A DNA stretch of 64,000 bases from Lineolata rhizophorae (GCA_010093515.1 MU001672.1:1244582-1308581); one strand, 5' to 3'; shown: positions 46,781 to 58,239, numbered from the stretch's first letter. The notes: generated by a model not told the origin, from the letters alone. Translations and numbers: made by a program.

Positions 46781-49700
46781 TGAGTGCTGCGCTGGCAAGG
46801 CGGCACGGGCTGCTTCCAACGCTTGGCCGCGGCGGACGCTCCCCGACGCCTCGCTCAGCAAAGAGCTGCAGCAGGTCTCACGGGGCGGTGTGGGCGCCGA
46901 ACAGAAGAGAGACGGGCAGCGCGTGCTGGGCGGGCCGCGACGGTTGCAAAACGGTGGAGAAGCCAGTCGGGGGCAGTGGCCGGCGCTTTCTTGTTGCGCC
47001 GCCTGCCGCGTCGTGATCAATGCGGGAGAGCGGCAGTCGCGAGCTGGAGCACCAGGCGGGCCTCGGGGAGTGCAACCATGTAGAACGATACGGCAATAAT
47101 AACAACGCCGCGAAGGGGGGGGCTCGCCCGATAGTAGGGCGTGCGGAGAGAGCGCCTTTCAGGAGAGGCCCTGCGAGGCACCACCGACGACTGACTAGCA
47201 GCCGGCGCGCAGGCTGGGTTGTTGGGTGCTGATGGGAGACGACGCGACAGGGCATGGCGGCGATGTCTCTCGCACAGGCGGCGATCGCGGCGGATGCGCA
47301 GCCCCCTTCTCCTTCCATCCCGAGCGGGCAGAGCACACCACACCACGCCCGGCAAGGGCAGCCGGCGCGCGAGAGCCCGCCCCGAAGCGTCCGCGTCGCA
47401 CCCGACGGCGCCGGGGCGGGCGCTCGCCGGACCAACGTGCGGCCGCCCGCATTGGCCGGGGGGCTCCAGGTGCCGCTTCCTTTTGATTAGCTGCCCGGCC
47501 CGCCACCGGTGCATGGGTTTTGATTTTTCCTTCTTTTCTTGCGACCACAGCAATTTCTTGATTCACTTTCGGCGGCCCAATATTGTGACCTCAACCCCTG
47601 CCCGCCCCCAGCCAATTCCACGCGCGCCCCGTCCCCCGCCGGCTCCTTCTCGCCGCGCCTTCCTCTCCCTCCCGTGTCCGCCCGCCGCCGCGCCGCCGCC
47701 GTCGCTGGTGCTCCCTCACCCGCCGCCCCGGGCGCCCGCTCGTGCCCGACAGGACTCCCGCCTACGCGCCTTTTCTCTTTACAACCAGTCGCCGCCAGCC
47801 GTCGCCCACTTGGTGTCGTAAACTCGTAAACTCTTTTTGACTTTCGACTTATTTTTGTTTTTCGACGAGTCACAGGACAGGCATCGAGCCCAGTCCCTCA
47901 CGGGCTCTGATGGCCAATCTACGAGCGTTTCCGACTGACGAAGCATAGACGCGCTGATCGCTCGCGCTGACCGCTTCCGGAGCCAGCGCGCCCGTCTTTC
48001 CAACGGGCAGGAAGCGCGTCTTTTTTTTTTGGTTTTTTTTGGTGTGTCGTTGCTTTGCTCGCGCCATCTAGGTATGACACGGGCTTTTCTTGTTTACACC
48101 GTTTGTTCCTCCGGGCCTACCCTAGTCACGACGTATGTACTTTGCTACACAAGTGACAAGCATCCAGGTACCTCGTGGATTCAAGGAACGCGTGCTCCCT
48201 TTATCGGAGATAGATCATCATAGAGCACTTTGAAAGCGTAAGTATAGTGTATTCACGGTAGTATATACTTACGGAGCTAGATGGTCCGAGCAGTGAGCAC
48301 TGGGCAGGCACGGTGTGGCGTGTGGAGGTCGAAAAGGTGCTCGGTACCTGGGTACCTACGCGGGCGGGATGCCGCGCCCCCTTTTTTTCCCTCCCTCCCC
48401 TACCCGCGGGCTAGGCAGACCCCGAAGGCCTAGCGAGCGTGGAAGCGGCAGATTCGTTCCTGGCTCACCAAGCCGCGGCCGGCGCACGACATGACTCTAT
48501 GGCGCAGCGCCCGGGCGCCCGGGCTTTATCCCGTTTCGAGCGGCCTGTTCCTGACTATCGCCAGCCCTAATTGGCGGCGGCCAAGAGGGAGGGGCCGCCG
48601 CGGCGCTTGATTGGCGGCGCCGCCGTCCGGCCGGCTCGACGCCGCCGTCACGGCTCCCCTCGAGGCGGGCGCGGGCGCGCGGGCGCGCGCCGGGCGGTGA
48701 CGGACATGGGGGCAGGGAGGTGCGACCGGCGGGCCGACTGGGCAGAAAGCGGTTAGAGCAAAACCCAAGAGCTGCTCGAGCTCGCCCGGGGCGGGTGCCG
48801 AGGCGAGCGCCGCCGGGGGGCGGGACTGCCAGCCTGCCTGCTGCTAGCGTCCGGGGAGCCGCGGCAAGTCTACCAAGGTTTGCACCTCCCGGGCCTGACA
48901 TAACTTTGTGCATGGCAGCCACAAGGTTGAAGCTAACCCGACTCGGAAATTGTGGATGAGCATCACTGGGCGCGTAGGCACTCGCTGGAACTGTTGCCCG
49001 CTCGGGGCCAGAACTTTTGTCTTTCGACGCAGATCTTCGATTCCCTTTTACTCGGCGCTGTTTTTGTTTGCTAGACGCGCGACATGCCCTCTTTGTCGGG
49101 GCCGACGATCGCCAAAAAGCACCGCTGTCGTTGCCGTCGCCCATTTGCTGCCTCATGCGTGAGGGGAGCGCGTCGCCGCACTACGCGTCAGGCACGCCTG
49201 TTGGTCCCTCACCACTTCCCACCCACACCAAGTCAGCGGCCCACACACCCACGCACAACCCCACAAATATGCCTTCACTCGCGCACGCGCAACCCTGAAG
49301 CAAAGTGTGCCCCGCGAAACGGCCCGCTCGCTCACTCCCTCGCCGAAATGCTTGATGGGTGTGTGACGGCTGTGTGGGACTCGCGGGTTCAAGCCCCTCC
49401 CCCTCCCCTGCCCGTGCGAAACTTCGAAACTGGGGTTTGCCATGCGCCCCTGCGACGCGGGAGCCGTTTCATCTGCAAGCCTCGCTGCTCGCCACCCACG
49501 CGCTCCCAAAAAGCAACATACCTACGGAGTACTCCCCCCTTACGTTCTCTATTACACTGGATTCACCCGGGTCATTATTGGGCTTCTTATCCCGCCTACT
49601 ATCCGCCACGGTTAAGCCATTTATTGTTTTTTCAAAAAATAAAAATATTAGTGACGCGCCACACACACACACCTCGCGAAAATTCGCGAAGGAAGCCGCG

Positions 49701-50862
49701 TTCGGCGGGAGAAGGAGCTTCAAGGCGCCACCGTCCTTCCACAGTAGCCCCCTTACCCGAACCCGCCGCCTCTTCTGCTTCGGCTGTCGCAGGTGCGCGT
49801 CATGGTGCAAAAGCAACCATACTACGTCGACGCTTTTAGCAATGGCGGGACCGGGCCTGGACGAAAGCAGCGAGACTGGATGTTCTTGTCCCAGGCCAAT
49901 GGACCAGGTGAGCCACGGCGTGATTAGTACAACTACAATAGGTATGCGCCGAGCGCATGGCTGTCTATGCGCGGAGTCACGACATCACGGCATCGCCGTC
50001 AGTAATACACGTGAGAGTTGTGCGCCGGTGAGCGCACTGGGCGAGAAGAGCCAGTGCGCCCCTCCCGGTGGCTCGAGCCTAGTGTTCGCAGCGCGGGTCG
50101 AGTCGTTGGCGCCGGAAAGATGTGAGCCAGAATCAAGTTTCATGTACGACATCTGCTAGGACGCAGCTCTGGGCGGGGCACGCATCCGTTGAAATGTTGG
50201 TCCGTACCTATAGCAAGAGCACGTTCCTAGAGAGAAGTCCGTGAACCGGCAAAATGAGTGCGTAGAAGCGATCGTGCATCTACAACGTCACCATACCGCC
50301 TAGTTTGCCCAGCAGACGACTGCGAACTTGGAGGAACTGGGAGCCGTTTGCAAGGGTGGCTACCGAACTGACATTGGTGTAGCTTCTCTATCCCTACTCA
50401 CATATCTCGACCCTACTTCATTTCCGCCTACACGAGAGCCAATCTCGTTTCCGAGTCCCCACTGCATCTATGCACTACTACGTACGATACCCACATAGTA
50501 CGTACATACTCACATATTGTAGTCAATCTTCCCATCAGTAAATCTAGCATACACTCTCTCTTCCGCCCTCCCCCCCCTCCTCCTGCTCCATCGAAATTTG
50601 ACCGCAGTACCTGCTGCACATCTTGAACGCCCCCTTTCCCCTCATCCTCTGGAGGAAATTTTTGGGAAACCGAAACCCGGGCTCGGGACCCGCCCCACTT
50701 TGGGCAGCGCAACGCAACCGGGGTGCCTTTCCGGCGATCCGATACTGCGAGCTCCCTGGCCGTGCCTCAATCTTGACTTGGGTACGGAGTAGGTTTAGGT
50801 AGATAGCAAAGGCTGTTCAAGCTTTCCCGTCGCTACCGTGGCAAGTCAAGTCGCCAGTGATC

Positions 50863-50884
50863 TAGGTAGGTACGTACCTACCTA
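50863..50884. repeat. 22-bp perfect palindrome
   Basis: The half-site TAGGTAGGTAC is followed immediately by its exact reverse complement, centred on TACGTA. It lies in noncoding DNA. Confidence 0.9.
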
Positions 50885-51880
50885 AGCACCCAGTTTGGTA
50901 CGGTACTCGCTTACCATGTAGAATTGGGCCCAGCCCCCGAAACGCCAAGCAAGCGCCCAAGTTTGCCCCTTGCGTCGGGGGTGCTGGTGTGCGGCAACAA
51001 GGCAAGCATGTCGTGTGTGAACAGAACAGAACAATGCCCTTTCGGTCGTTCGGCTCCCTCCCACTGGGCTCGTCTGATTTGACTCCCGGCGTGACGAGAA
51101 CCCGTTCTAAATATATTCGCTCGACCCCTATAGGCCCGTCCAAGAGAGCAATTTACCCATTTTCTGGCCTTCTCTCTTCCCTTTTAAAATCGCGCTTACG
51201 GCCTACTAATCGAGCTGGTCAGAACAGTGTAAGCGAAGCACGCGAGTGGGCGTGAGACTAAAGAAAAATCTCCAAAAGTGGCAGCAAAATGACATACCCT
51301 CCAAGATGCCCTAAATGAGCACCCTTTCTAAAGAAGAACAAGTCCGTACCTACACACAAACTACTAATCACCGGTGGAAGCTTATCCTGGGACCGTCCCA
51401 CGCTTGCGCTCCGCGCCACGGGGCGCGCCGACGCGCAACAAGCGCGTGCGGCTTTTGATGGCTCTGGAATCCTTCTTGACGTCATAACAACCTAAGGGAA
51501 CAAAGAAAGCCTAAAGATTTGACCCGCTCCCCTTCTGCGATAGGGTCTGCACTCCAGCACGCCCAAATCAACGGGCCAAGCGCTTATAGCGCGAGCGCGT
51601 CGATCACCTGCCCTAGGTACTCCGTACTTTGCAGCGCTTCTCCGTAGCGCCTCAGCCTCACCTGCGCTCAGAAAATAGCGCCTACCATCTACCTACGTAG
51701 TACATCACCCAGCGCCCGAGCCCACCCAGCCCGCACGCGCGACGCGGGCCCGGCAGAGACGAATGACGTGAGACGGAGCGGAACTTCAGGGGGCAGACGG
51801 CCGGGCCTTCGGCAGCCGCCGCCCTGTCCTTCTTTCCTTCCCGGCGGACCGTCCCATGGGCCCCTGGCCGCCGGGCTTCC

Positions 51881-51901
51881 CGCTCGCTCGCTCGCTCGCT
51901 G
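51881..51901. repeat. CGCT tetranucleotide repeat
   Basis: Five consecutive CGCT units immediately before a cluster of TACGTAGTA motifs. Confidence 0.9.
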
Positions 51902-51903
51902 CA

Positions 51904-51926
51904 TACGTAGTACGTACGTAGTAGTA
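51904..51926. repeat. Overlapping TACGTAGTA motif cluster
   Basis: Two copies of the 9-mer TACGTAGTA (51904-51912 and 51915-51923), continuing into GTAGTAG. This is the densest site of a motif scattered through the intergenic DNA of the window. Confidence 0.85.
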
Positions 51927-53007
51927 GCTTCTTGCCAGCTGCGAGAGGCCGGTCCCGGTGGGCTTCGGCGACGGCCGTTCCCGCGGCTCAGGGGTGCGCG
52001 TTCGGTGCCACGGTTCGCGCGCGCGCGCGCCTTCAGCCGCGGCCCGGCGCTGGCAACCCGTTCGGCCAACGCATGTACAGTAGGTAAGTACCACGGGCAG
52101 CTCTGGCCGGGGCTTTTTCGCAGCCTCGCTGCGCGGGGCGCACGTGCATCGCTCGACTGCCCGGGCCGGGCGTCGGGGGCTCCCTTGCCGGGCCTGTCCC
52201 GGAAGGAGCGGAGCGGCTCCGCCGCAGGCAAAATACAGTAGAGCGCCTTGGGTTCGCGCATATTGGCTGGCAGTTGAGCGCGATGGAAACAACAAGTTTT
52301 TATCTTATCTGCTCTCCCTCGCACGTTTCCACGGGCCAAGCGTGGACCCCGGCGCCGGCCTTCGCTCCGGCTATTGTGCTGTTATGTCATGGCGGTGCTG
52401 CGCGGCGGCTAATATCCAACGGGGCGGCCTTGTGGCTAATAGAGTGGCTAATACATAGGTACATGGTACGCATCATGAGAGTGAAAAGGCAGAGAGATAG
52501 AGAGAGAGAAAGTACCAGGGTGGCTCCAGCCTCCTTCGTACCGTGTATACTGCACTCTTCGCGCTCCGCCGTCCCGCGGCGCCGCAGGTGTGGCGTTATC
52601 GCGACTTGTGCTCCGCACGCCGTTGAAGACGGGCCAAGCGGCTGGTGTCACACGCCGCCCGTCTCAGCGGAGGCGTGGCTCAGAGCAACGCGAGGTCACT
52701 ACGGGGGCTCTGCGGTGCGAACGGGATGGACGGGAGCCACGGTGATACGGGACGGGCGGAAGACGAGCAGGTTGTCTTACGACGGAGCTCGAGCTCGCCA
52801 GGAGAAAGCCCTTTTACTGCCTTTCGACGCATCATTGCGTCTTCTGTGCGACGTTCAGGATGCGACCTATAGGGAGCAAAGACAGCTGAGAAGAATAGAA
52901 TCACCCCGTCCCACAGCACCATCACAACAAGCACCCTCTTAACCGTAGCCGTGACAGCGACGGCCAGGCCCAATCTCCACAGCCACACCCTCCCGCTTCC
53001 CCAAACC

Positions 53008-54588
53008 TCACTTCGCCAAAAGATAATCCCCCCCAACCACCGCCCTCCACACCCCATACAACCCATTGAACGGCCACACCCCCCACAGCCTCCCCTTCAC
53101 CCACCCCACCCAACCCAGGCGCTTCCCGTCCTCCTCCCCCCCCTCCCCAGGTCCCCTCACCCTCACCTTCTCAAACACGCTCGGCAGCCCCTCGGCCCGA
53201 TACTTCCTCCTCAGCCCCCCGTACGCCTCCGCGTCGTAGATCTGCCAGAACTCGTCCTCGGTGTAGTACGCGTGCGCGTAGAGGCACTTGAGGCCGCCGG
53301 CCCGCCGCACGGCGGCCTCGACGGCGCGATTGGCCGCCACGAAGCGCGCGCGGTCGCGCGGGCCCATGCCCCAGACCCCGACGTTGACGAGCATCGGCGC
53401 GTCAGGCCGCAGGTCTCTGCCGGTGTAGAATGCCGGCGGGCGCGGTGCCCCTTCGGCTCCGGCCTCGCCGCCCTGCTGCTGCTGCCGCGCCCGCGCCCGC
53501 GCCGGCGGCAGCAGCGGGCACAGCCAGAGCGGGAAGATGCCGAGCTCGGCCCGGACCCAGTCGATGAAGGAGCCGGCGGTGGAGAAGGGGAAGGCGACGT
53601 CCTGGGCCATGACGCGGTCGCCGATGCCGCTGGCGTGCAGCGCGGCGTACATGGGGCGCGCCCGCATCAGCCCGTCCAGCACGTAGCGCGTCACGCGGTT
53701 GAAGGGCGTCGCGAAGTAGCGGAAGGCGTACGCCCCGCCCCAGAAGGCGCCGCGGTCGTAGCGGAAGAGGTAGTCCGGGGTGGGGATGGCGATGCGGAGC
53801 GCGTCCGCGCAGGCGGCCGGCGAGCCGGGGGAGAGCGGCCGCTGGCGGCGGGTTAGCCGGTCGGCGTGCATGTAGAACCAGGGGTCGTGGGCGCGCGTGA
53901 AGCGCTGGACGGGCAGCGACGGCGACGGCGCCGCCGTGAGCACGCCCGTCATGACGACGCTGCGCTCGGCCGAGAACATGATGGCGTCGACGAAGTCGAG
54001 GCTCTCGTCCCGGGTGAAGGCCTCGACCACCTTCAGCGTCTCCTCGACCCCGCGCACCGTGCGGTACTCGAGCTCGACGAAGCCGCCCGCCTCCCTCAGG
54101 TCCACCTCGAGCAGCGTCACGACGCCCAGCGTCCCACACGTGCCGGCCGCCCCGTAGAACAGGTCCCGCCGCTCCGTCCGCGACGCGCGCACCACCTCGC
54201 CGTCGCCGAGCACCATCTCCACCGCCCCGATCGTGCAGTCGAACAGGCCGTACTTGAACGACGAGCTCTCGCCCGCCGTGCCCGCGAACCCGCCGCCCAC
54301 CGTGATGCCCGGGAACTCCATCACGACGGGCGGCAGGCGCCCTGCGGGCAGCGTGGCCGCGACCAGCGCGTCCATGGGCACGTTGGGCTCGACGACGGCG
54401 ACGCCCCGCGATGCGTCCACGGATAGGATCCGGTTCAGCCCGCTGGTGTCGACCACCCGGTCCCGCGACACCTTGTTCATGCGCGTGCTGTTGGTCGAGC
54501 CGTGGTAGATGCGGAAGCTTTGCTGGCGCTCGTGGAAGGCGCGCACCGTGGCCGCGATGCGGGACACGGCTTCGCGGTGGGCCTCCAT
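53008..54588 (-). CDS. FAD-binding oxidoreductase, delta(24)-sterol reductase (DHCR24/DWF1)-like
   Basis: Single-exon gene of 526 residues. The N-terminal half is a FAD-binding type 4 (PCMH) domain: FRIYHGSTNSTR, VVEPNVPMDALVAATLPAGR, then PVVMEFPGITVGGGFAGTAG and ESSSFKYGLFDCTIGAVEMV, a stretch typical of DHCR24/DIMINUTO proteins. TCGTLGVVTLLEVDL closes the FAD fold. The C-terminal part has the family AFWGGAYAFRYF, LVNVGVWGMG and LYAHAYYTEDEFWQIYD segments. There is no N-terminal membrane segment. In animals and plants this family reduces C24 double bonds of sterols. Fungi making ergosterol retain a C24 methyl group and use Erg4 for the terminal reduction, so the substrate here is open. A Gln/Ala-rich insertion lies at about 360-385. 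Confidence 0.88.
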   Translation of the reverse strand: MEAHREAVSRIAATVRAFHERQQSFRIYHGSTNSTRMNKVSRDRVVDTSGLNRILSVDASRGVAVVEPNVPMDALVAATLPAGRLPPVVMEFPGITVGGGFAGTAGESSSFKYGLFDCTIGAVEMVLGDGEVVRASRTERRDLFYGAAGTCGTLGVVTLLEVDLREAGGFVELEYRTVRGVEETLKVVEAFTRDESLDFVDAIMFSAERSVVMTGVLTAAPSPSLPVQRFTRAHDPWFYMHADRLTRRQRPLSPGSPAACADALRIAIPTPDYLFRYDRGAFWGGAYAFRYFATPFNRVTRYVLDGLMRARPMYAALHASGIGDRVMAQDVAFPFSTAGSFIDWVRAELGIFPLWLCPLLPPARARARQQQQGGEAGAEGAPRPPAFYTGRDLRPDAPMLVNVGVWGMGPRDRARFVAANRAVEAAVRRAGGLKCLYAHAYYTEDEFWQIYDAEAYGGLRRKYRAEGLPSVFEKVRVRGPGEGGEEDGKRLGWVGWVKGRLWGVWPFNGLYGVWRAVVGGDYLLAK

Positions 54589-55503
54589 TTGTTGTGGCTT
54601 GCTTGCCTTGCTGATCTGGAAACGTTTAGACCGAAAACGAGAGGTTTAAGAGCGCGAAGAACGGGAAAAAAAAACAACTTAAGACGAAACGGCTGGAGAT
54701 GAAATCAATAGTTGACTATGAGAAAGGCAGCGAAAATTAGATGGAACGGAGTCGAACAGAAATAGATGTCAATATGATGCTTGAAAACGCGCACAACAAT
54801 GTTGCAATCAGGTCAATGGTGATAGACAGAGCCAATTCGTTTCAATGGTCAAGCTTTTTCAGTGCGAAGAGGTTCCTAAGGCAATGCTCGCCAACAATCG
54901 ATCCTGACACTTTGAGAGGCTTAGTGAATGCTCCTATGAGAGGAGGTTGACGAGCTGTGGTGTACAGTAGTCGAGGTTGTCGTTCACAAGCTGCATGCCG
55001 CGCCCCAAATCGGGTTAAGCGCTTCCGCGGCTTCCCATGAAACGAACACCACCGAATCTCTTATAGCAAACTCAGGTTGTTTCTAAGCTCTAGTACTTCT
55101 TAAACTGGTGCAGTTCATTTGCCTAAGTCCTGACCTGTAATTCATTCTAGAGGAAACCTTACAAAAGCATTCGTCACTAATCGAATACAATGGTAAGAGC
55201 GAGCAAAATGTTTAATAATCCAGAGAGTCACAACATCGACGGTGTATTAAGACCCAAACCTTTGCAATTCTTATTCCAAGGAAGAAAATCGTGTTTAGTA
55301 TCTATTTTCTTTTCTATGCATACAAGTTTTAGCAGGATGCTCCACTTGTTCTTGGCGCTAATCATGCTATTTAGGGATTCCTCACGATTGTGACCCATTT
55401 TCTCCTCCGCTAGACTTTCAAATTACTAAAGGGTTATATCATCCTCCCATATTTTAATACCGAACCTCATCTCTGCCTACCCCTTAAACTAATTGCTTTC
55501 CTT
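54589..55503. other. Intergenic region between FAD oxidoreductase and rvt
   Basis: AT-rich DNA holding the upstream flank of the DHCR24-like gene and the 3' flank of rvt. Two short plus-strand frames (54741-54950, 55190-55393) have no recognisable features. Confidence 0.5.
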
Positions 55504-58239
55504 TCAGCCCTGCCAACGTACCCTCTCGCTCCTCAGCACTTCCAAGAGCCCAATTGGAAGCATATCTTTCTCACCCATAGACAGGCCAGCAAACTTCTCA
55601 ATCACTTCGCCCGCATACAGTTGCACGATCCATTTCCAGTATGGCGACGCCTTGTTCCAGCCTCTCGTGAGCCCACTGCGGTCGATCGAATTCGGAGCTA
55701 GGTCACTCAGTGCGCGGTCCACTTCTGGCGTTTGCGCCACCACGGCCTCCTCCGGTACCTCGAGCAGCTTCTCGTACACTGTTCCCATGCGCCTAGACGT
55801 GTGCTCGCGGAAGCGGACGTACTCGTCCAAGCCCATGAAGGTTTCAGTCTGCGGGTCGAACTCGGCCGAGAGTTTTACCGGTTCACCTTCCTTGGCTGCG
55901 GCTTTGTACTTGAGGACTTTGGAACGCAGCGAGTAGTCGGGCTTGAAGTCGCCGTTGTGGAACCTGTTCTTGGCCCGCTCGTACGATGTCTTGTCCGTCT
56001 CGAAGGCCTGGAGGACATCGTCGACCGGGTCCTTGGGCGCTTTCTCGTATCGCGCCAGGAACGTGATAAAGGGGTTGCGAAGCTCTAGGCCGCCGAGCTC
56101 AGCTGGCAGGTAGAAGAACCCGTCCGGCAGGCCTTTAAAGTTAAAACGCTTCTCGATTTCGGAGCGTAGGAAGTCGGTTACGTTAGCGTCAAACCCCTCG
56201 TTCGGACTGTTCCCGGCGAAGACGGCTTTCTGCACGCGCTTGAACGTCTCGATGACCATATCGATATGCTGCCGGCCTAGGCAGTTTGCGGCTTGCCCAA
56301 AGTTGGTCGAGAAGAAGCGCGATACGTAGCTGTTCCAGGCTTGGACCCAGGCCAAGACGCTGCGGCAGGCGCCTAGCTGACGACGTAGCTCCTCGATGTG
56401 CTGATCCACCTGTTTTTGGTCAATGATCCAGCGACCATGTTTGGCATCGAGAATCAAAAATCCCCAGCGGACCGGCCCCTGAGGCAATGGAGACCGAGGA
56501 GAGCGGAACAAGCCCGGATCATCGAGGACAAGGGCGGAACCAGTCTTTTCTTCGTTCAGAGAGAGACCCATCACATTCGCAAACTCATCCAAGGCCGTCC
56601 AAGCAGTCTGACAGGAATCTTCCTGACCCCAGTACCACAGGTCATCGTGTAGACGATAGAGATTCCCGCCCTCAGTTCGCTGGTTAATCGCATAATCGAG
56701 GCAAAAGAGAATTGGTTCGCTCAAGGCATTGCTCAACATGTGGCTCATTGGAACACCACATTTCCGGACTTGGACGACAGCATCAGGGCCATCGTGGGAA
56801 AAGGCAAGAGGAGTCTGGAGGAACTTGCGAAAGAAGGCCAGCCACTTGGTCGGAACGCCGAAGAACCGGAGCACTTCGTAGATTGTAGAGTGGGCCAACG
56901 AAGGCCCATACCACTTGAAGTCTGATTGCCATACGCAGAATTGCCCGTGCACCTTCTTATTGATCAGCATTTCTGTCGTCGCCAAGCGGAACATCTGTTC
57001 CTTCAATAGGGCCGCGCCCTTTGCCTTCTGGTTAGTCGCTTTGTCGATGTCATCATCGTCATCATAGGGCATAGAAGGCCCGTCAAAGTGATCAGGAAGC
57101 TGTGTGAGAAAGTAGTTATCCCTAAAGTCCGATTTACGCCTATGCCAGACGGAGCCGGGAATTGTCCTCCTCTCGTTGGCTCCAAGGAAGTATTCGCGGC
57201 GGTCCTGAGCATGCCTCGGAATTAATTCGCTCTGGAGGATTTCATGCCATGCGGGCGAGTCGTACAACATCCCCAAACCCTTCTTGAGATAGACAGCAAA
57301 CTTCATCCCGATGAAGTGACAGAAAATGGCTTGGTGGATTTCCTCGTCCATATAGACACGATATTTCCCGCTTAACTGGCGCCTCATGTTTAGGCGCACT
57401 GGAGACGGTTCCCATTGCCACGTGTCCAAGGAGTCGAGGTCCATATTCAGCACGTCTGCCATTTCCCTCAGGACCGTGCTCGTTTTGCTCCGTAAATCAA
57501 CCAGCGCCTGTCGCTTCTTGCCAGCGAAAAGGTCTTCCCTAAGGACTCCGTCGATGCAGGTCACAACGATGTCCGAGTCGAACCGACTCGGAGAAGATTC
57601 GTCGAGCTTCGCAAACATCTTACGGATTTCATTCAAAGGGCCGGTCTTGAATTTGCCTTCGGAAGCCGTAGCAAACAGCTCCGTCAGGTATTTCCGAATG
57701 TTTTCTGTGTCCGTCATTTTTAGAGTGAACGCGAACGTCTCCCACTGCTTCCGCTGTTCATGCATCTCCTCCCTCCCAATGGGCTCGAAACCCGACGCCG
57801 AGCTGTCTGCGTCTGCCGTGGCTGCATCGTCATCGCTCGCAGCCGATGCTGGCATTGCCGGGTTCTGGTTCTGAATCCATTCAGTCAATAGCTTCCCAAA
57901 CAGCTCTGCATAGTCGTATTTCAAGCTCTGGATTTCCAAGTCATGTAACAGGCTATTCTCCCACTGTCGCATCAGCGCTGGTGTTACGCTTGGGTCGTAG
58001 CGTGACTGGTTTAGGAAGCGCTCCACATTCTTGACCGACATGCCACCGCGTCCAGCCTCGAGCCCATGCTTCTTGATGCCATCGAGGAGTGCCTGGACCT
58101 TCTTGTTTGGCTCTGTCTCCTTCTCAGCCTCAGCTAGGATCAAGGCCCGCTGCGATATAAACTTGGCTTGGTGCTCAGCAAGCTTTCGAAGCTTGCGGTC
58201 CGTCACGTGATGTAGAGTGGAGAGTACGGCGTTGGCCAT
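55504..58239 (-). CDS. rvt: Reverse-transcriptase-related cellular gene (RVT protein)
   Basis: A domesticated single-copy reverse transcriptase-like polymerase of the rvt class known from fungi and a few other eukaryotes, distinct from retrotransposon RTs. Intronless; the ATG at 58239 gives 911 residues beginning MANAVLSTLHHVTDRKLRKL, which starts the coiled N-terminal region. The frame is open 38 codons further to an ATG at 58353, which is less likely. Motif A is WQSDFKWYGPSL (Asp440). CGVPMSHMLSNALSEPILF follows (motif B region). Motif C is YRLHDDLWYWG (Asp532, Asp533), with the rvt-specific LHDD in place of YADD. LSLNEEKTGSAL follows as motif D. A His-rich or integrase/endonuclease domain, LTRs and a partner ORF are all absent. 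The C-terminal region (LPAELGGLELRNPFI, then RGWNKASPYWKWIVQLY) is conserved in the class. The frame is intact with no sign of decay. Confidence 0.95.
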   Translation of the reverse strand: MANAVLSTLHHVTDRKLRKLAEHQAKFISQRALILAEAEKETEPNKKVQALLDGIKKHGLEAGRGGMSVKNVERFLNQSRYDPSVTPALMRQWENSLLHDLEIQSLKYDYAELFGKLLTEWIQNQNPAMPASAASDDDAATADADSSASGFEPIGREEMHEQRKQWETFAFTLKMTDTENIRKYLTELFATASEGKFKTGPLNEIRKMFAKLDESSPSRFDSDIVVTCIDGVLREDLFAGKKRQALVDLRSKTSTVLREMADVLNMDLDSLDTWQWEPSPVRLNMRRQLSGKYRVYMDEEIHQAIFCHFIGMKFAVYLKKGLGMLYDSPAWHEILQSELIPRHAQDRREYFLGANERRTIPGSVWHRRKSDFRDNYFLTQLPDHFDGPSMPYDDDDDIDKATNQKAKGAALLKEQMFRLATTEMLINKKVHGQFCVWQSDFKWYGPSLAHSTIYEVLRFFGVPTKWLAFFRKFLQTPLAFSHDGPDAVVQVRKCGVPMSHMLSNALSEPILFCLDYAINQRTEGGNLYRLHDDLWYWGQEDSCQTAWTALDEFANVMGLSLNEEKTGSALVLDDPGLFRSPRSPLPQGPVRWGFLILDAKHGRWIIDQKQVDQHIEELRRQLGACRSVLAWVQAWNSYVSRFFSTNFGQAANCLGRQHIDMVIETFKRVQKAVFAGNSPNEGFDANVTDFLRSEIEKRFNFKGLPDGFFYLPAELGGLELRNPFITFLARYEKAPKDPVDDVLQAFETDKTSYERAKNRFHNGDFKPDYSLRSKVLKYKAAAKEGEPVKLSAEFDPQTETFMGLDEYVRFREHTSRRMGTVYEKLLEVPEEAVVAQTPEVDRALSDLAPNSIDRSGLTRGWNKASPYWKWIVQLYAGEVIEKFAGLSMGEKDMLPIGLLEVLRSERVRWQG

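Larger units (their letters stand above)
45444..53007. other. 7.6-kb gene desert
   Basis: The upstream flank of the kinase gene and the 3' flank of the FAD oxidoreductase gene. 46000-49000 and 51500-52800 are GC-rich; 49500-51400 is mixed. It contains GC and CGCT simple repeats, a 22-bp palindrome at 50863-50884 and four TACGTAGTA-type motifs (50476, 51694, 51904, 51915). Many frames of 100-250 codons exist on both strands, but none shows a recognisable domain, and overlapping frames on opposite strands look equally good, as expected of GC-rich noncoding DNA. Confidence 0.5.

Noticed and set aside
52951-53856. 301-codon plus-strand frame
   Set aside because: Antisense to the DHCR24-like gene; composition reflects the complementary GC-rich codons.
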